A DNA stretch of 64,000 nucleotides from an uncultured Pelagibacteraceae bacterium (GTDB lineage: Bacteria; Pseudomonadota; Alphaproteobacteria; Pelagibacterales; Pelagibacteraceae). Positions 28,323 to 37,371 of this stretch are shown one piece after another. Under the pieces are notes generated by a model. It worked only from the letters and a program-made list of their open reading frames with translations. It was not told the DNA's origin and searched no databases. Within the stretch, counting starts at the first letter, position 1; the number at the start of each line of letters is the position of its first letter. Location: the NCBI GenBank assembly GCA_902594235.1, contig CACJLJ010000002.1, positions 186,001 to 250,000 of the forward strand, given 5' to 3'. A program made the position numbers and the translations under genes.

Positions 28323-29192
28323 ATGAGTTGTAATGTTGCTTTCATAGGTCTTGGTGTCATGGGTTATCCAATGGCTGGTTATATATCAAAAGGTAGTCAC
28401 AATGTAACTGTTTTTAACAGAACAAAATCAAAAGCAGAAAAATGGATCAAAGAATATAAAGGTAAAATGGCAGAAACTCCTGCAGAGGCTGCAAAAGATG
28501 CAGAGTATGTCTTTACATGTGTTGGAAACGATAATGACTTAAGAGAAGTTACTTTTGGTGACAATGGTGCATTTAAAACAATAAAAAAAGGTGCTATCTA
28601 TATTGATAACACTACAGCATCAGCGACGATTGCTAGAGAAATTTATAACCATGCGAAGAAAAATGGATTTGGCGCATTAGATGCTCCAGTATCTGGTGGA
28701 CAAGCTGGTGCAGAAAATGGTGCCTTAACAGTGATGATTGGTGGTGATCAGGCAGACTTTAATAAAGCTAAAGATAAAATCGATTGCTACAGTAAAAAAA
28801 TGAAACTACTTGGTAAAGCTGGTTGTGGACAATTAGCTAAGATGGTCAATCAAATTTGTATAGCAGGATTAGTTCAAGGATTATCTGAAGGAATTAATTT
28901 TGGTATGAAAGCTGGATTAAACATGGAAGATGTTATTGAAGTAATTTCAAAAGGAGCTGCTCAATCTTGGCAAATGGAAAATAGATACAAAACAATGATT
29001 GATGATAAATTTGATTTTGGTTTTGCAGTAGACTGGATGAGAAAAGATTTAAAGATTGCAATGGATGAAGCAAAAAATAATGGTTCATTATTACCTGTAA
29101 CAGAACTTGTTGATAAATTTTATGGAGAAGTTCAAGGTTTGGGTGGAAATCGTTGGGATACATCAAGTTTAATTAAAAGATTTAGAAAGTAA
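28323..29192 (+). CDS. 3-hydroxyisobutyrate dehydrogenase-family oxidoreductase
   Basis: A 289-residue beta-hydroxyacid dehydrogenase. The dinucleotide-binding loop is GLGVMG (residues 9-14) with NRT at the end of beta-2, which tends to favour NADP. The substrate loop is DAPVSGGQAG (120-129) and the catalytic lysine Lys173 lies in GQLAKMVNQ. Members oxidise 3-hydroxyisobutyrate, tartronate semialdehyde or succinic semialdehyde; the exact substrate is not determinable. It is followed after three bases by a PNPOx-family gene. Confidence 0.85.
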   Translation: MSCNVAFIGLGVMGYPMAGYISKGSHNVTVFNRTKSKAEKWIKEYKGKMAETPAEAAKDAEYVFTCVGNDNDLREVTFGDNGAFKTIKKGAIYIDNTTASATIAREIYNHAKKNGFGALDAPVSGGQAGAENGALTVMIGGDQADFNKAKDKIDCYSKKMKLLGKAGCGQLAKMVNQICIAGLVQGLSEGINFGMKAGLNMEDVIEVISKGAAQSWQMENRYKTMIDDKFDFGFAVDWMRKDLKIAMDEAKNNGSLLPVTELVDKFYGEVQGLGGNRWDTSSLIKRFRK

Positions 29193-29195
29193 TGT

Positions 29196-29795
29196 ATGCA
29201 ACCAGCATACTATGAGAACCTAGAAGAAATTCAGAATAAATACTGGTCTATGTTAGATGATGCAGTGACCAATAGAGGTTCACCGTTTAGAATTCCTGTC
29301 TTTATTTGTGCTCACCAAGATGAAGTAGATGGTAGAATTGTTGTTTTACGTAAATCAGATAGAGCAAACAATCTATTACAATTTCATACCGATTTAAGAT
29401 CTCCGAAGGTAGATATTCTTAAAAAAAATAAGAATGCCTCTTTAGTTTTCTACGATAAAGAAGAAAAGATACAATTAAGAGTAAAAGTAACGTGTGAAGT
29501 AAATAATCAAAATTCTACAACTGAAGAGTCATGGAAAAAAACACAACATATAAGCAGACGTTGTTATTTAACAGATAGTCCTCCAGGTACTGCATCAGAA
29601 AATCCAACTTCTGGAATGATATCTAAATTAGAAGATTTTGATTATACAATGGAACAAAGTGAAGAAGGTTATAAAAACTTTACAGTCATAAAATGTAAAA
29701 TTAAATCTATTGAATGGTTATATCTTGCTGCAAAGGGACATCGAAGAGCAAAATTTGATTTTCAATCTAATAAAAATGCTTGGTTAGTTCCTTAA
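29196..29795 (+). CDS. Pyridoxamine 5'-phosphate oxidase-family flavoprotein
   Basis: A 199-residue split-barrel FMN protein. Segments IVVLRKSDRANNLLQFHTD and the strand pair VDILKKNKNASLVFYD resemble the PNPOx-like family of the Alr4036 type rather than PdxH, whose C-terminal WxxR signature is missing; WLYLAAKGHRRAKFD occupies that place. It may reduce or oxidise a flavin-linked small molecule, or act in haem or pyridoxal metabolism. It lies three bases downstream of the dehydrogenase, so co-transcription is expected. Confidence 0.75.
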   Translation: MQPAYYENLEEIQNKYWSMLDDAVTNRGSPFRIPVFICAHQDEVDGRIVVLRKSDRANNLLQFHTDLRSPKVDILKKNKNASLVFYDKEEKIQLRVKVTCEVNNQNSTTEESWKKTQHISRRCYLTDSPPGTASENPTSGMISKLEDFDYTMEQSEEGYKNFTVIKCKIKSIEWLYLAAKGHRRAKFDFQSNKNAWLVP

Positions 29796-30388
29796 TCCTT
29801 AATTTTTCTTATCAGTAAGCTTGTCATAGCTTTTTTATTACAAAATTTGTAATCATTATCTGCTAGTTTTTTACCATTAGTAGCATCAAACATTTTCCAA
29901 TTATATTTAACACAACTTGTAGGTTTTTTACCCAAACTAAGTATCTTTAATTCTACAGTTCTAGATCTTCCACTATCTGTTACAGAAAATGATCTTGTTT
30001 CACCTTTTTTCCAAAAGCCCAATGGAAATTTACAACCATTTTTTATGTATTTAGTGCCTGATCTTCTTTGATCGTATACTCTTCCCATGCACTGACCATC
30101 GTTGGTAACTGTAAATAATTGCGTTTTTCTTACTCTGCCCTCTCTATTTTTTTGAGTTCTTTTGTAAACTTTAATAATTTCTTTTGTGAAAGGATTTTTC
30201 CAATCTTGGGGGCCTATAATTTTTTTTCTTCGCTTCTTACCAAAAATTTTATCTGCTGATGTATATTTAATTTCTGTATCATTCCTAATTTCTCCACCAG
30301 TAAATAATTCTAATGGAATAAATCTTTCGTTAGCAAAAACTGATGATGTAAAAATTAACAATATAAATGTTAATATAATTTTTTTCAT
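29792..30388 (-). CDS. Exported protein of unknown function
   Basis: A 198-residue protein starting at the ATG at 30388; an in-frame extension to 30508 lies inside the upstream gene and lacks a signal peptide. The first 20 residues (IILTFILLIFTSSVFA) form a clear Sec signal peptide. The mature chain is basic, with PLELFTGGEI, and three or four Cys in the C-terminal half (GQCMGRV, NGCKFPLGF, TSCVKYNWK, YKFCNKK) that could form two disulfides. No family is recognised; a small periplasmic protein is likely. Confidence 0.6.
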   Translation of the reverse strand: MKKIILTFILLIFTSSVFANERFIPLELFTGGEIRNDTEIKYTSADKIFGKKRRKKIIGPQDWKNPFTKEIIKVYKRTQKNREGRVRKTQLFTVTNDGQCMGRVYDQRRSGTKYIKNGCKFPLGFWKKGETRSFSVTDSGRSRTVELKILSLGKKPTSCVKYNWKMFDATNGKKLADNDYKFCNKKAMTSLLIRKIKD

Positions 30389-30392
30389 TTTA

Positions 30393-30905
30393 TTAAAATA
30401 TCGATTTAGAATATTTTTTCCAATTATTTTGATAATGCTTTGTGTTTTCAAAGACAGCTTTTTTTTCTTCTTCTGTAACTTCCCTAACAACTTTGCCAGG
30501 TGAACCAATCACTAATGAATTGTCTGGTATTTCTTTATTTTCAGTAATTAAAGCTTTTGCACCAATGATGCAATTTTTTCCAATCTTGGCATTGTTTAGA
30601 ATCACTGCACCTATTCCAATTAAACTGTTGTCCCCTATCGTGCACCCATGAAGCATAACCATATGACCTACGGTTACATTTTTCCCGATTTTTAACGGGT
30701 AGCCTGGATCAGTATGCAAAACACTTCCATCTTGTACATTTGATCCCTCACCAACGCGAATATTTTCGATATCTCCTCTTAAGGTTGCATTGAACCAAAT
30801 ACTAGAATTCTTTTCTAAAGTGACATCACCTATAATGGTTGCATTAGGTGCTACCCAATTTTCGCCAGAGTTTTTTGGTTTTTTATCTTTTAAATCGTAA
30901 AACAT
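30393..30905 (-). CDS. Gamma-class carbonic anhydrase family protein
   Basis: A 170-residue left-handed beta-helix trimer protein of the YrdA/PaaY/CaiE group. The three zinc-binding histidines are visible as His64 in VLHTD and His81/His86 in GHMVMLHGC. Hexapeptide repeats run through residues 20-140. Whether it hydrates CO2 or acts on a CoA-linked substrate cannot be told from sequence. The gene precedes the exported-protein gene by four bases on the same strand. Confidence 0.85.
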   Translation of the reverse strand: MFYDLKDKKPKNSGENWVAPNATIIGDVTLEKNSSIWFNATLRGDIENIRVGEGSNVQDGSVLHTDPGYPLKIGKNVTVGHMVMLHGCTIGDNSLIGIGAVILNNAKIGKNCIIGAKALITENKEIPDNSLVIGSPGKVVREVTEEEKKAVFENTKHYQNNWKKYSKSIF

Positions 30906-30925
30906 AATTTATATATTATAACATT

Positions 30926-31480
30926 ATGCCAATACAAACTCCAATATGTGATTTCGGCCAAAAGGCACATGACTTTAAGCTAAAATCAACAGACAATAAA
31001 ATAATTTCTCTAAATGATGTAAAAGGTGAAAATGGAACTTTAATAATGTTTATTTGCAATCACTGTCCTTATGTTAAGGCAGTTACAAAAGATATTGTTG
31101 AAGATTGTAAAAAATTAAAAGATTTAGGTATTAATTCAGTTGCTATATGTGCAAATGATGCTGAAAATTATCCTGAAGACTCATTTGATAACATGATTAT
31201 ATTTGCAAAAAAAAATCAATTTAGTTTTCCTTATTTGGTTGATGAAACACAAGAGATTGCTAGAACTTATGATGCTGTATGTACTCCAGATTTCTTTGGG
31301 TATAATAAAAATTTAGAACTTCAGTATAGAGGTAGATTAAGAGAGCTTAAAAATTTAGTACCAGTAAGAAATGGTGAAAGTGATTTATTTAAAGCAATGA
31401 AGCAAATATCTGAAACGGGAAAAGGACCAGAAACTCAAACCCCAAGTGCTGGATGCAGCATTAAATGGAAAAGTAATTAA
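30926..31480 (+). CDS. Thioredoxin-like protein of the AhpC/TSA group
   Basis: A 184-residue cytoplasmic thioredoxin-fold protein with the CxxC motif CNHC (Cys44, Cys47) followed by PYV, and a conserved C-terminal SAGCSIKWK. The CNHCPYV pattern is typical of a peroxiredoxin-like family of uncertain substrate found in cyanobacteria and proteobacteria. No signal peptide is seen. It overlaps the following glycosyltransferase by one base (TAATG), so they are probably co-expressed, although a functional link is unclear. Confidence 0.8.
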   Translation: MPIQTPICDFGQKAHDFKLKSTDNKIISLNDVKGENGTLIMFICNHCPYVKAVTKDIVEDCKKLKDLGINSVAICANDAENYPEDSFDNMIIFAKKNQFSFPYLVDETQEIARTYDAVCTPDFFGYNKNLELQYRGRLRELKNLVPVRNGESDLFKAMKQISETGKGPETQTPSAGCSIKWKSN

Positions 31481-32562
31481 TGTATTTAGTGGTAACTAGA
31501 TCTTTTCCACCTGAATTGGGTGGTATGCAAAGTTTAATGTGGGGTCTAACAAACGAATTATCAAAAAACTTCATGATTAAAGTTTTTGCTGACTATTATG
31601 AGAACCATAAGGAATTTGATAAAAAAATGAACTTTTCAATTGAAAGGGTTGGTGGGATTAAATTTTTAAGAAAAATAAGAAAGGCTCAATTAATAAATGA
31701 GTTTTGTAGGGAAAATAGAGTAAAAGGAATCATAGCTGATCACTGGAAAAGTTTAGAGCTAATTAAGACAAGCAAGAAAAAAATTTGTTTAATACATGGA
31801 AAAGAAATCAATCATAAAAAAGGTAGTTTTTTAAATAAAAGAGTTATCAAAGTTCTTAATAAAACTGAAAAAGTTATTGCAAATTCTGAATATACTAAAA
31901 ATTTAGCAATAGATATTGGTATTAATAAAGAAAAAATAGAAGTTATTAACCCAGGTGTTGAGCCTCAAAATGAATTAAATAAAAAATCGTTAGAAAAAGT
32001 TGAAAGTTTGTTAAAGGTCAAATCACCTAGACTAATTACTGTTTCAAGATTTGATAAAAGAAAAAATCATGAAAAAATTATTATGGCAATTAGAAACTTA
32101 AAACAACTCTATCCAAATATTGTTTATATTTGCATTGGTTACGGAGAAGAAGAAGAAAATATTAAATCATTAGTACAAGAATTAGATTTAAATTCACAAG
32201 TTATGTTTTTTAAGGATATTAGTCTAAATTTAAAAAATGCATTACTTGCAAAATCAAATATATTTGTAATGCCATCAATAATTCACAAAAAATCAGTTGA
32301 AGGATTTGGAATTGCATATGTTGAAGCTGCTCAACTTGGAATACCTTCGCTTGGCGGAAAAGATGGAGGAGCATCAGATGCTATACAGCATAATAAAACT
32401 GGTTTGATTTGTGATGGAAATAATTTAGATGATATTTATTCATCCTTAAATTCAATGATTGAAAATAAAAAATATTTACAACTTGGAAAAAATGCCTCAG
32501 AAGCCTCTATAAATTTTCTTTGGTCAAAAATAGTTGAAAAATATAAAAAAATTTTAAGTTAA
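31480..32562 (+). CDS. Glycosyltransferase family 4 protein
   Basis: A 360-residue GT-B glycosyltransferase. The N-terminal PPELGGMQ loop, the central VSRFDKRKNHEKII and the donor-binding EGFGIAYVEAAQLGIPSLG segment are typical of GT4. GGMQSLMWGL resembles enzymes of lipopolysaccharide or phosphatidylinositol mannoside type. The acceptor is unknown. It converges with a GT9 enzyme with a four-base stop overlap, so this locus carries two envelope-glycan transferases on opposite strands. Confidence 0.85.
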   Translation: MYLVVTRSFPPELGGMQSLMWGLTNELSKNFMIKVFADYYENHKEFDKKMNFSIERVGGIKFLRKIRKAQLINEFCRENRVKGIIADHWKSLELIKTSKKKICLIHGKEINHKKGSFLNKRVIKVLNKTEKVIANSEYTKNLAIDIGINKEKIEVINPGVEPQNELNKKSLEKVESLLKVKSPRLITVSRFDKRKNHEKIIMAIRNLKQLYPNIVYICIGYGEEEENIKSLVQELDLNSQVMFFKDISLNLKNALLAKSNIFVMPSIIHKKSVEGFGIAYVEAAQLGIPSLGGKDGGASDAIQHNKTGLICDGNNLDDIYSSLNSMIENKKYLQLGKNASEASINFLWSKIVEKYKKILS

Positions 32563-33500
32563 GAAACTCCCTCTAAAAGTCTTTCAAAAACTTTTTTTGC
32601 ACTTAATTTATTTAAATCCTCAACTTGAATTGCTTTGAATTTTTCCCTTTCGATACTAACCTTATAAGCTGATGTATGCTTTCCAAATAATGCCAAGCCT
32701 CTAGCATTAACGTGTGCAGCGATATGTGCGGGACCAGTATCATTAGCGATTACAAAAGAACTTTCTTTAATTAATGATGTAAGTTGTGAAATATTTAATG
32801 CTTTATTTCCATCAAGAATTGTTGTTACATTAAATTTTTCTGTATCATTAATTTCATTTGGCCCAGGTGCAATTATAATCTGATAATTATCGCCAAATTT
32901 TTCTTTAATAAATTTTATTAATTCATTGTAATATGGCCATTTTTTAATTGTTAAATGAGGTGAGCAAAAAGGAAACAATAAAATATATTTATCAAGCTTA
33001 TACAAACTTTTTATTTCACTTATATCTATGGATGCCCAGCTAAATTCAGGTTTCAATGTGTTTAAAGTATTTAAACCAGATTCTTTTAATTGATAATCAA
33101 ATCTCTCTAGAACTGATAATTTATCAAACTCTTCTTTATTTTTATCTGATGGTAAAGTTGTAGATGAACTAGACCATGCTAATTTATCAGCTTTTGGAAA
33201 AAGAATATTTTTATAAAAATTAGTTCTAGAAGAATTTTGAAGATCAAAAACTTTTGAAAATTTATGTTTCTTTAGCTCCCTCATTAGAAAATATAAATAA
33301 ATTAAATTATATCTTGGTAGCCTTTTGTCTAAAATTACCTCATGAATAAAAGGATTTTTCTTAAATAAATTAAAGTAAGGTTTAGTTGTTAAAAGGAATA
33401 TTTGATCGTTTTTATGGTTTTCAGATATGTCTTGAATTGCACCACTTGCTTGAGCTATATCTCCTAGTGAACCGTGTTTAATAATTAAAATATTAGACAT
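32559..33500 (-). CDS. Glycosyltransferase family 9 (heptosyltransferase-like)
   Basis: A 313-residue ADP-heptose:LPS heptosyltransferase-like protein. The N-terminal IKHGSLGDIAQASGAIQ motif and C-terminal VIANDTGPAHIAAHVNARGLALFG are the defining GT9 signatures. It probably adds a heptose or related sugar in LPS core or O-chain synthesis. Its start is close to and divergent from the DUF6165 gene, and the two may share a promoter region of about 32 bases. Confidence 0.88.
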   Translation of the reverse strand: MSNILIIKHGSLGDIAQASGAIQDISENHKNDQIFLLTTKPYFNLFKKNPFIHEVILDKRLPRYNLIYLYFLMRELKKHKFSKVFDLQNSSRTNFYKNILFPKADKLAWSSSSTTLPSDKNKEEFDKLSVLERFDYQLKESGLNTLNTLKPEFSWASIDISEIKSLYKLDKYILLFPFCSPHLTIKKWPYYNELIKFIKEKFGDNYQIIIAPGPNEINDTEKFNVTTILDGNKALNISQLTSLIKESSFVIANDTGPAHIAAHVNARGLALFGKHTSAYKVSIEREKFKAIQVEDLNKLSAKKVFERLLEGVS

Positions 33501-33532
33501 ATTTATAACAAGATAGCACAGTATTGAATTTT

Positions 33533-33922
33533 ATGAATAAAATTATAGTAGAAGTTTCAATTGGAGAACTTTTAGACAAAATTTCAATTTTAGAGATTAA
33601 ACAAGAAAAAATAAAAGATCCTGAAAAGTTAAAATTTATCAACAATGAACAATCTATTCTAAAAGATCAATTAGAAAAGAATGTTAAATCTGATGATAAG
33701 CTTAATAATCTTTATCAATCATTAAAAGAAATAAATGCTAAGCTTTGGGTTATTGAAGATAATAAAAGACAATGTGAAAAAGAGAAAGATTTTGGAGAAA
33801 AATTTATTAAACTTTCAAGGGACGTTCATTTTCTAAATGATGATCGTGCAAAAATTAAATTAGAGATTAACAATCATACAGGATCATCAATTAAAGAAAT
33901 TAAGGAATACACTAACTATTAA
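33533..33922 (+). CDS. DUF6165-like helical protein
   Basis: A 129-residue, mostly helical, highly charged protein (ATG at 33533; a TTG at 33524 is alternative). The N-terminal VEVSIGELLDKISILEIK and the middle LWVIEDNKRQCEKEKDF match my memory of the DUF6165 family, which often sits beside glycosyltransferases in marine bacteria and cyanobacteria. No catalytic residues or membrane segments are seen. Context between envelope transferases and an M24 hydrolase suggests a role around glycan assembly, but this is inference. Confidence 0.65.
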   Translation: MNKIIVEVSIGELLDKISILEIKQEKIKDPEKLKFINNEQSILKDQLEKNVKSDDKLNNLYQSLKEINAKLWVIEDNKRQCEKEKDFGEKFIKLSRDVHFLNDDRAKIKLEINNHTGSSIKEIKEYTNY

Positions 33923-35074
33923 ATGGGCCTTCACTTTTCAGAAGAAGAATTTAAATCAAGAAAATCTAAAGTTTTAAATTCAATGAAAGCGCAAAATATA
34001 GATGCTCTTTTAATGTTTAGACAAGAGTCTATGTATTGGTTAACTGGTTATGACACCTTTGGATATGTTTTTTTCCAAACTTTAATATTAGATAAAAATG
34101 GAAACATAATGTTGCTAACTAGAGCTCCTGATTTAAGACAGGCTCAAAATACATCTAACATAGAAGATATTAGAATTTGGGTCGATAAAGAAGGATCGAA
34201 CCCAACTGATGATCTTAAAATTATTTTAGATGAATTAAATCTCAAAGGGAAAAAATTAGGAGTTGAATATGAAGCTTACGGTTTAACTGGGCGTAATACA
34301 CTTCGACTTAACAAATCTTTAGAAAATTATTGTAGTGTAGATGATAAATCAGACTTAATAACAAAGTTAAGAGTAGTTAAATCTAAAGAAGAAATTGTTT
34401 ATGTAAAAAAGGCTGCTGAACTCGCTGATAAAGCTTTAGATGAAGTATGGAAACATGCAAAAGCAGGTGTAAGTGAGTCTAAGATATTAGCTGAAATGAA
34501 TCGCGTTATATTTGAAGGAGGTGGAGATTATCCTGCGAACGAATTTATCATTGGTTCAGGAAAAAATGCCCTTCTATGCCGTTACCAGGCAGAAAAACAA
34601 ATTTTAAATAATCAAGATCAATTAACTGTAGAATGGGCTGGAACTTATAGACATTATCATTCAGCAATGTTTAGAACTATTCCTATCGGTAAAGCAGATC
34701 CTAAACATCATAAAATGCATGAAGCTTGTCTTGAAGCATTAAAGAATTGTGAAAATAAACTTAAACCTGGAAGTAAAATTGGAGAAGTTTTTGATGCTCA
34801 TGCAAAAACTTTTGATGATCTTGGTTTTAATAAAGCTAGAATGAATGCATGTGGTTATTCTTTAGGTACAACTTTTTCTCCAAATTGGATGGATTGGCCT
34901 ATGTTATACACAGGAAATCCATACATTATTGAACCAGGTAATGTTTTTTTTATGCATATGATCTTGATGGACTCAGAAAATCAATTAGCAATGAACTTGG
35001 GAGAAACTTATCTAGTTACTGAAAAAGGTAACGAAAGGTTGGGTAATCAAAAATTAGATTTGGTTATCCTTTAG
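33923..35074 (+). CDS. M24-family (pita-bread) hydrolase lacking the usual metal ligands
   Basis: A 383-residue protein with an N-terminal creatinase-type domain (about 1-145) and a C-terminal aminopeptidase P fold. The usual metal-binding pattern D..D..H..E..E is disrupted: the first block reads VEWAGTYRHYHSAMFRT (Asp replaced by Glu and Ala), the His block reads GYSLGTTF, the next Glu is His in FFMHMIL, and only the last Glu in LGETYLVTE remains. This resembles metal-independent relatives such as creatinase and ectoine hydrolase (DoeA/EutD), so cleavage of a compatible solute is plausible. It converges with an amino-acid ABC transporter. Confidence 0.75.
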   Translation: MGLHFSEEEFKSRKSKVLNSMKAQNIDALLMFRQESMYWLTGYDTFGYVFFQTLILDKNGNIMLLTRAPDLRQAQNTSNIEDIRIWVDKEGSNPTDDLKIILDELNLKGKKLGVEYEAYGLTGRNTLRLNKSLENYCSVDDKSDLITKLRVVKSKEEIVYVKKAAELADKALDEVWKHAKAGVSESKILAEMNRVIFEGGGDYPANEFIIGSGKNALLCRYQAEKQILNNQDQLTVEWAGTYRHYHSAMFRTIPIGKADPKHHKMHEACLEALKNCENKLKPGSKIGEVFDAHAKTFDDLGFNKARMNACGYSLGTTFSPNWMDWPMLYTGNPYIIEPGNVFFMHMILMDSENQLAMNLGETYLVTEKGNERLGNQKLDLVIL

Positions 35075-35745
35075 TTAAAGCTGTATTTTTTTTCTAAAAA
35101 TTTAATCACATTATGAATTATAAAAGTCATAAATAGATAAATACCACCAGCTACAATAAATACTTCTATTGGTTTAAAAGTTGTAGAAATTATATATTTT
35201 GCAACACCAGTTAAATCCATTAAAGTGACTGTGCTTGCTAACGAAGTGCCTTTCATCATCAAAATAATTTCATTACCGTACGCCGGTAATGATTGTCTAA
35301 TCGCAATAGGAATTTGAATTTTATAAAATATAATTTTGTTTGAAATACCTAAGCTTTGTCCAGCTTCAATTATACCTGGTTTAATTGTTTGAAATGCTGA
35401 TCTTAAAATTTCAGATGTATAAGCACCAGTATTTAAAGCAAAAGCTATAATTGCACACCAATAAGGTTCTTTTAAAATCACCCATAAAAAAGTTGATCTC
35501 AAATATTCAATTTGACCTAATCCAAAATAAATAATGAATATCTGTACTAGAAGTGGAGTTCCTCTAAATACATATGAATATCCATAAGCAAATTTATTAA
35601 TAAAAATATTTTTATTTAATCTAAGAATGGCAAATAATAATCCAATAAATAATCCTACAATTAAAGACACTGATAAAAGTTTTAAAGTTATTACAGCAGC
35701 ATTTAATAACTTTGGAAAACTACTAATCATTAATTCAAAATCCAT
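35071..35745 (-). CDS. Polar amino acid ABC transporter permease
   Basis: A 224-residue inner-membrane permease of the HisM/ArtM family with about five helices. The family signature VFRGTPLLVQIFIIYFG lies in the N-terminal half and the EAA-type cytoplasmic loop is IIEAGQSLGISNKIIFYKIQIP, starting near residue 124. It overlaps the stop of the M24 hydrolase by four bases at its 3' end and the partner permease by one base at its 5' end, forming a binding protein-permease-permease operon. Confidence 0.88.
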   Translation of the reverse strand: MDFELMISSFPKLLNAAVITLKLLSVSLIVGLFIGLLFAILRLNKNIFINKFAYGYSYVFRGTPLLVQIFIIYFGLGQIEYLRSTFLWVILKEPYWCAIIAFALNTGAYTSEILRSAFQTIKPGIIEAGQSLGISNKIIFYKIQIPIAIRQSLPAYGNEIILMMKGTSLASTVTLMDLTGVAKYIISTTFKPIEVFIVAGGIYLFMTFIIHNVIKFLEKKYSFN

Positions 35746-36437
35746 TAATACCCCCTGCTATATTTAACTTCTAATTTATTAATTAATTTCATACTTAAAA
35801 AGGTCAGCAACAAATATAAAACTGCTGCAAAAGAATAAAAGAATAAAGGATCTCTTGTAGATCCAGCTGCAATATAAGATTGCCTCATGATCTCAACTAA
35901 ACCTGTAACAGAAATTAACGATGTATCTTTAAGTGTTATTTGCCAAACATTACTCAAATTAGGAATTGCAAGTCTTAACATTTGAGGAAGAATAATCTTA
36001 AAAAACTGTTTAAATTTATTAAAGCCTAAAACTTTTGCTGCCTCAAACTGTCCTTTATCTATAGACTGAATTGCTCCTCTAAAAACTTCAGTGGAATAAG
36101 CTCCAGAAATTATACCAATAGCAAATGAACCTGTAACAAATGCATTTATTTCAATGTATTCATTGTAACCAAACATAGAGGCAACAAACATAATTGCGCC
36201 ACTTCCTCCAAAAAAGAAAAGGTAAATAACTAATAATTCTGGAACACCTCTAATGACTGTAGTGTAAATATTTGCAATTAGATTTAATGATTTAAATTTA
36301 GATAACTTTAATGGAGTAAATATTGCAGCAAAACTAAATCCAATTAACATTGCTGTAATTGATACAGCTATTGTCATTAGGGTAGCGCGAAATAATTCAT
36401 CACCCCAACCAGTATCTCCAAATGCTAGAAGTTCCAT
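35745..36437 (-). CDS. Polar amino acid ABC transporter permease
   Basis: A 230-residue partner permease of the HisQ type with VIRGVPELLVIYLFFFG and the loop QFEAAKVLGFNKFKQFFKIILP. It pairs with the next gene to form the channel. Substrates of this family are lysine, arginine, ornithine, histidine, glutamine or ectoine-like compounds. No ATP-binding subunit is encoded next to it, so the complex must share an ATPase made elsewhere. Confidence 0.88.
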   Translation of the reverse strand: MELLAFGDTGWGDELFRATLMTIAVSITAMLIGFSFAAIFTPLKLSKFKSLNLIANIYTTVIRGVPELLVIYLFFFGGSGAIMFVASMFGYNEYIEINAFVTGSFAIGIISGAYSTEVFRGAIQSIDKGQFEAAKVLGFNKFKQFFKIILPQMLRLAIPNLSNVWQITLKDTSLISVTGLVEIMRQSYIAAGSTRDPLFFYSFAAVLYLLLTFLSMKLINKLEVKYSRGY

Positions 36438-36482
36438 ACAGATTGGCGACTATACATGATAGTCGCCAAATCTAAAATTGAA

Positions 36483-37313
36483 TTACATAGAAGCGTCGAA
36501 ACCGAACCATTTAGTAGCTATTCTACTAATATCTCCGTTCTTTCTTGCTTTATTAATTGCAGCGTTAAACTTTTTCAAAAGTTCAGTATCATCTTTTCTA
36601 ATACCGACTCCAACACCGTTTCCAAATGCACCACCTGAAAAAGTTGGACCTGTTAACACAACAGGCTTACCAGATTTTTCTGCATAATCACTAAATGCTA
36701 CCGCAGCAGCTAATGCAGCATCACATCTTCCTGATGCTAAGTCTAGGTTAACTTCATCTTGTGTTTTGTAAGTTCTTACATTTACTTTTCCAACATCACC
36801 AGAATCTAAAAAGTTTTGGTGGATTGTAGCAGTTTGTACGCAAACAGTTTTTCCTGCTAATGCTGCAGTAAGAGTTTTTAATGCTTTTTTTGCAGCTGCA
36901 TTTGGTTTGGTCAGATTAATTCCAGCTGGAGTATCTAAGCCCTCTAAGCTTGAACCTTTCATAACTGCCAAAGATGCAACTTCATCCGCATAACCTTGAG
37001 AAAAGCTAATTGCTTTTTGTCTTTCAGCTGTTATTGACATTCCTGCCATTATTGCATCAAACTTTCTCATGATTAATGCTGGTATCATTCCATCCCAGTC
37101 TTGCTCTACTATTGTACATTGTTGCCCAATATATCTGCAAAGCGTATAAGCTAACTCCACTTCAAATCCGATTAATTTGCCAGACTCATCTTTTGAATTC
37201 CATGGAGGGTAAGCGCCTTCTGTTCCAATTCTAATTTTGTCAGCATGTACATTCCCAATAACCAATAAAGAAAGTAAAACTGAAAAAATAGTTTTTTTAA
37301 ATATATTCATCAT
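36483..37313 (-). CDS. Periplasmic amino-acid-binding protein of the ABC transporter
   Basis: A 276-residue extracellular solute-binding protein family 3. A Sec signal peptide ends in NVHA (residues 21-24), and the mature protein opens with KIRIGTEGAYPPWNSKD, the strand that shapes the ligand pocket; DWDGMIPALIMRKFDAIMAG and SITAERQKAI follow. It resembles Lys/Arg/Ornithine-binding proteins (ArgT type). AAAGGAGAG is found just before the ATG. It lies 58 bases downstream of speDE, so transport of a polyamine precursor or of ectoine-type solutes is possible. Confidence 0.88.
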   Translation of the reverse strand: MMNIFKKTIFSVLLSLLVIGNVHADKIRIGTEGAYPPWNSKDESGKLIGFEVELAYTLCRYIGQQCTIVEQDWDGMIPALIMRKFDAIMAGMSITAERQKAISFSQGYADEVASLAVMKGSSLEGLDTPAGINLTKPNAAAKKALKTLTAALAGKTVCVQTATIHQNFLDSGDVGKVNVRTYKTQDEVNLDLASGRCDAALAAAVAFSDYAEKSGKPVVLTGPTFSGGAFGNGVGVGIRKDDTELLKKFNAAINKARKNGDISRIATKWFGFDASM

Positions 37314-37371
37314 TCTCTCCTTTAATAAAAAAAATAGTATTTCACAAATTGAAGACTTTAAAAAGAAAAAA

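Noticed and set aside
29792-30508. Longer start at 30508 for the exported protein
   Set aside because: The extra 40 residues are Lys-rich, overlap the carbonic anhydrase gene in another frame, and push the clear signal peptide away from the N-terminus.
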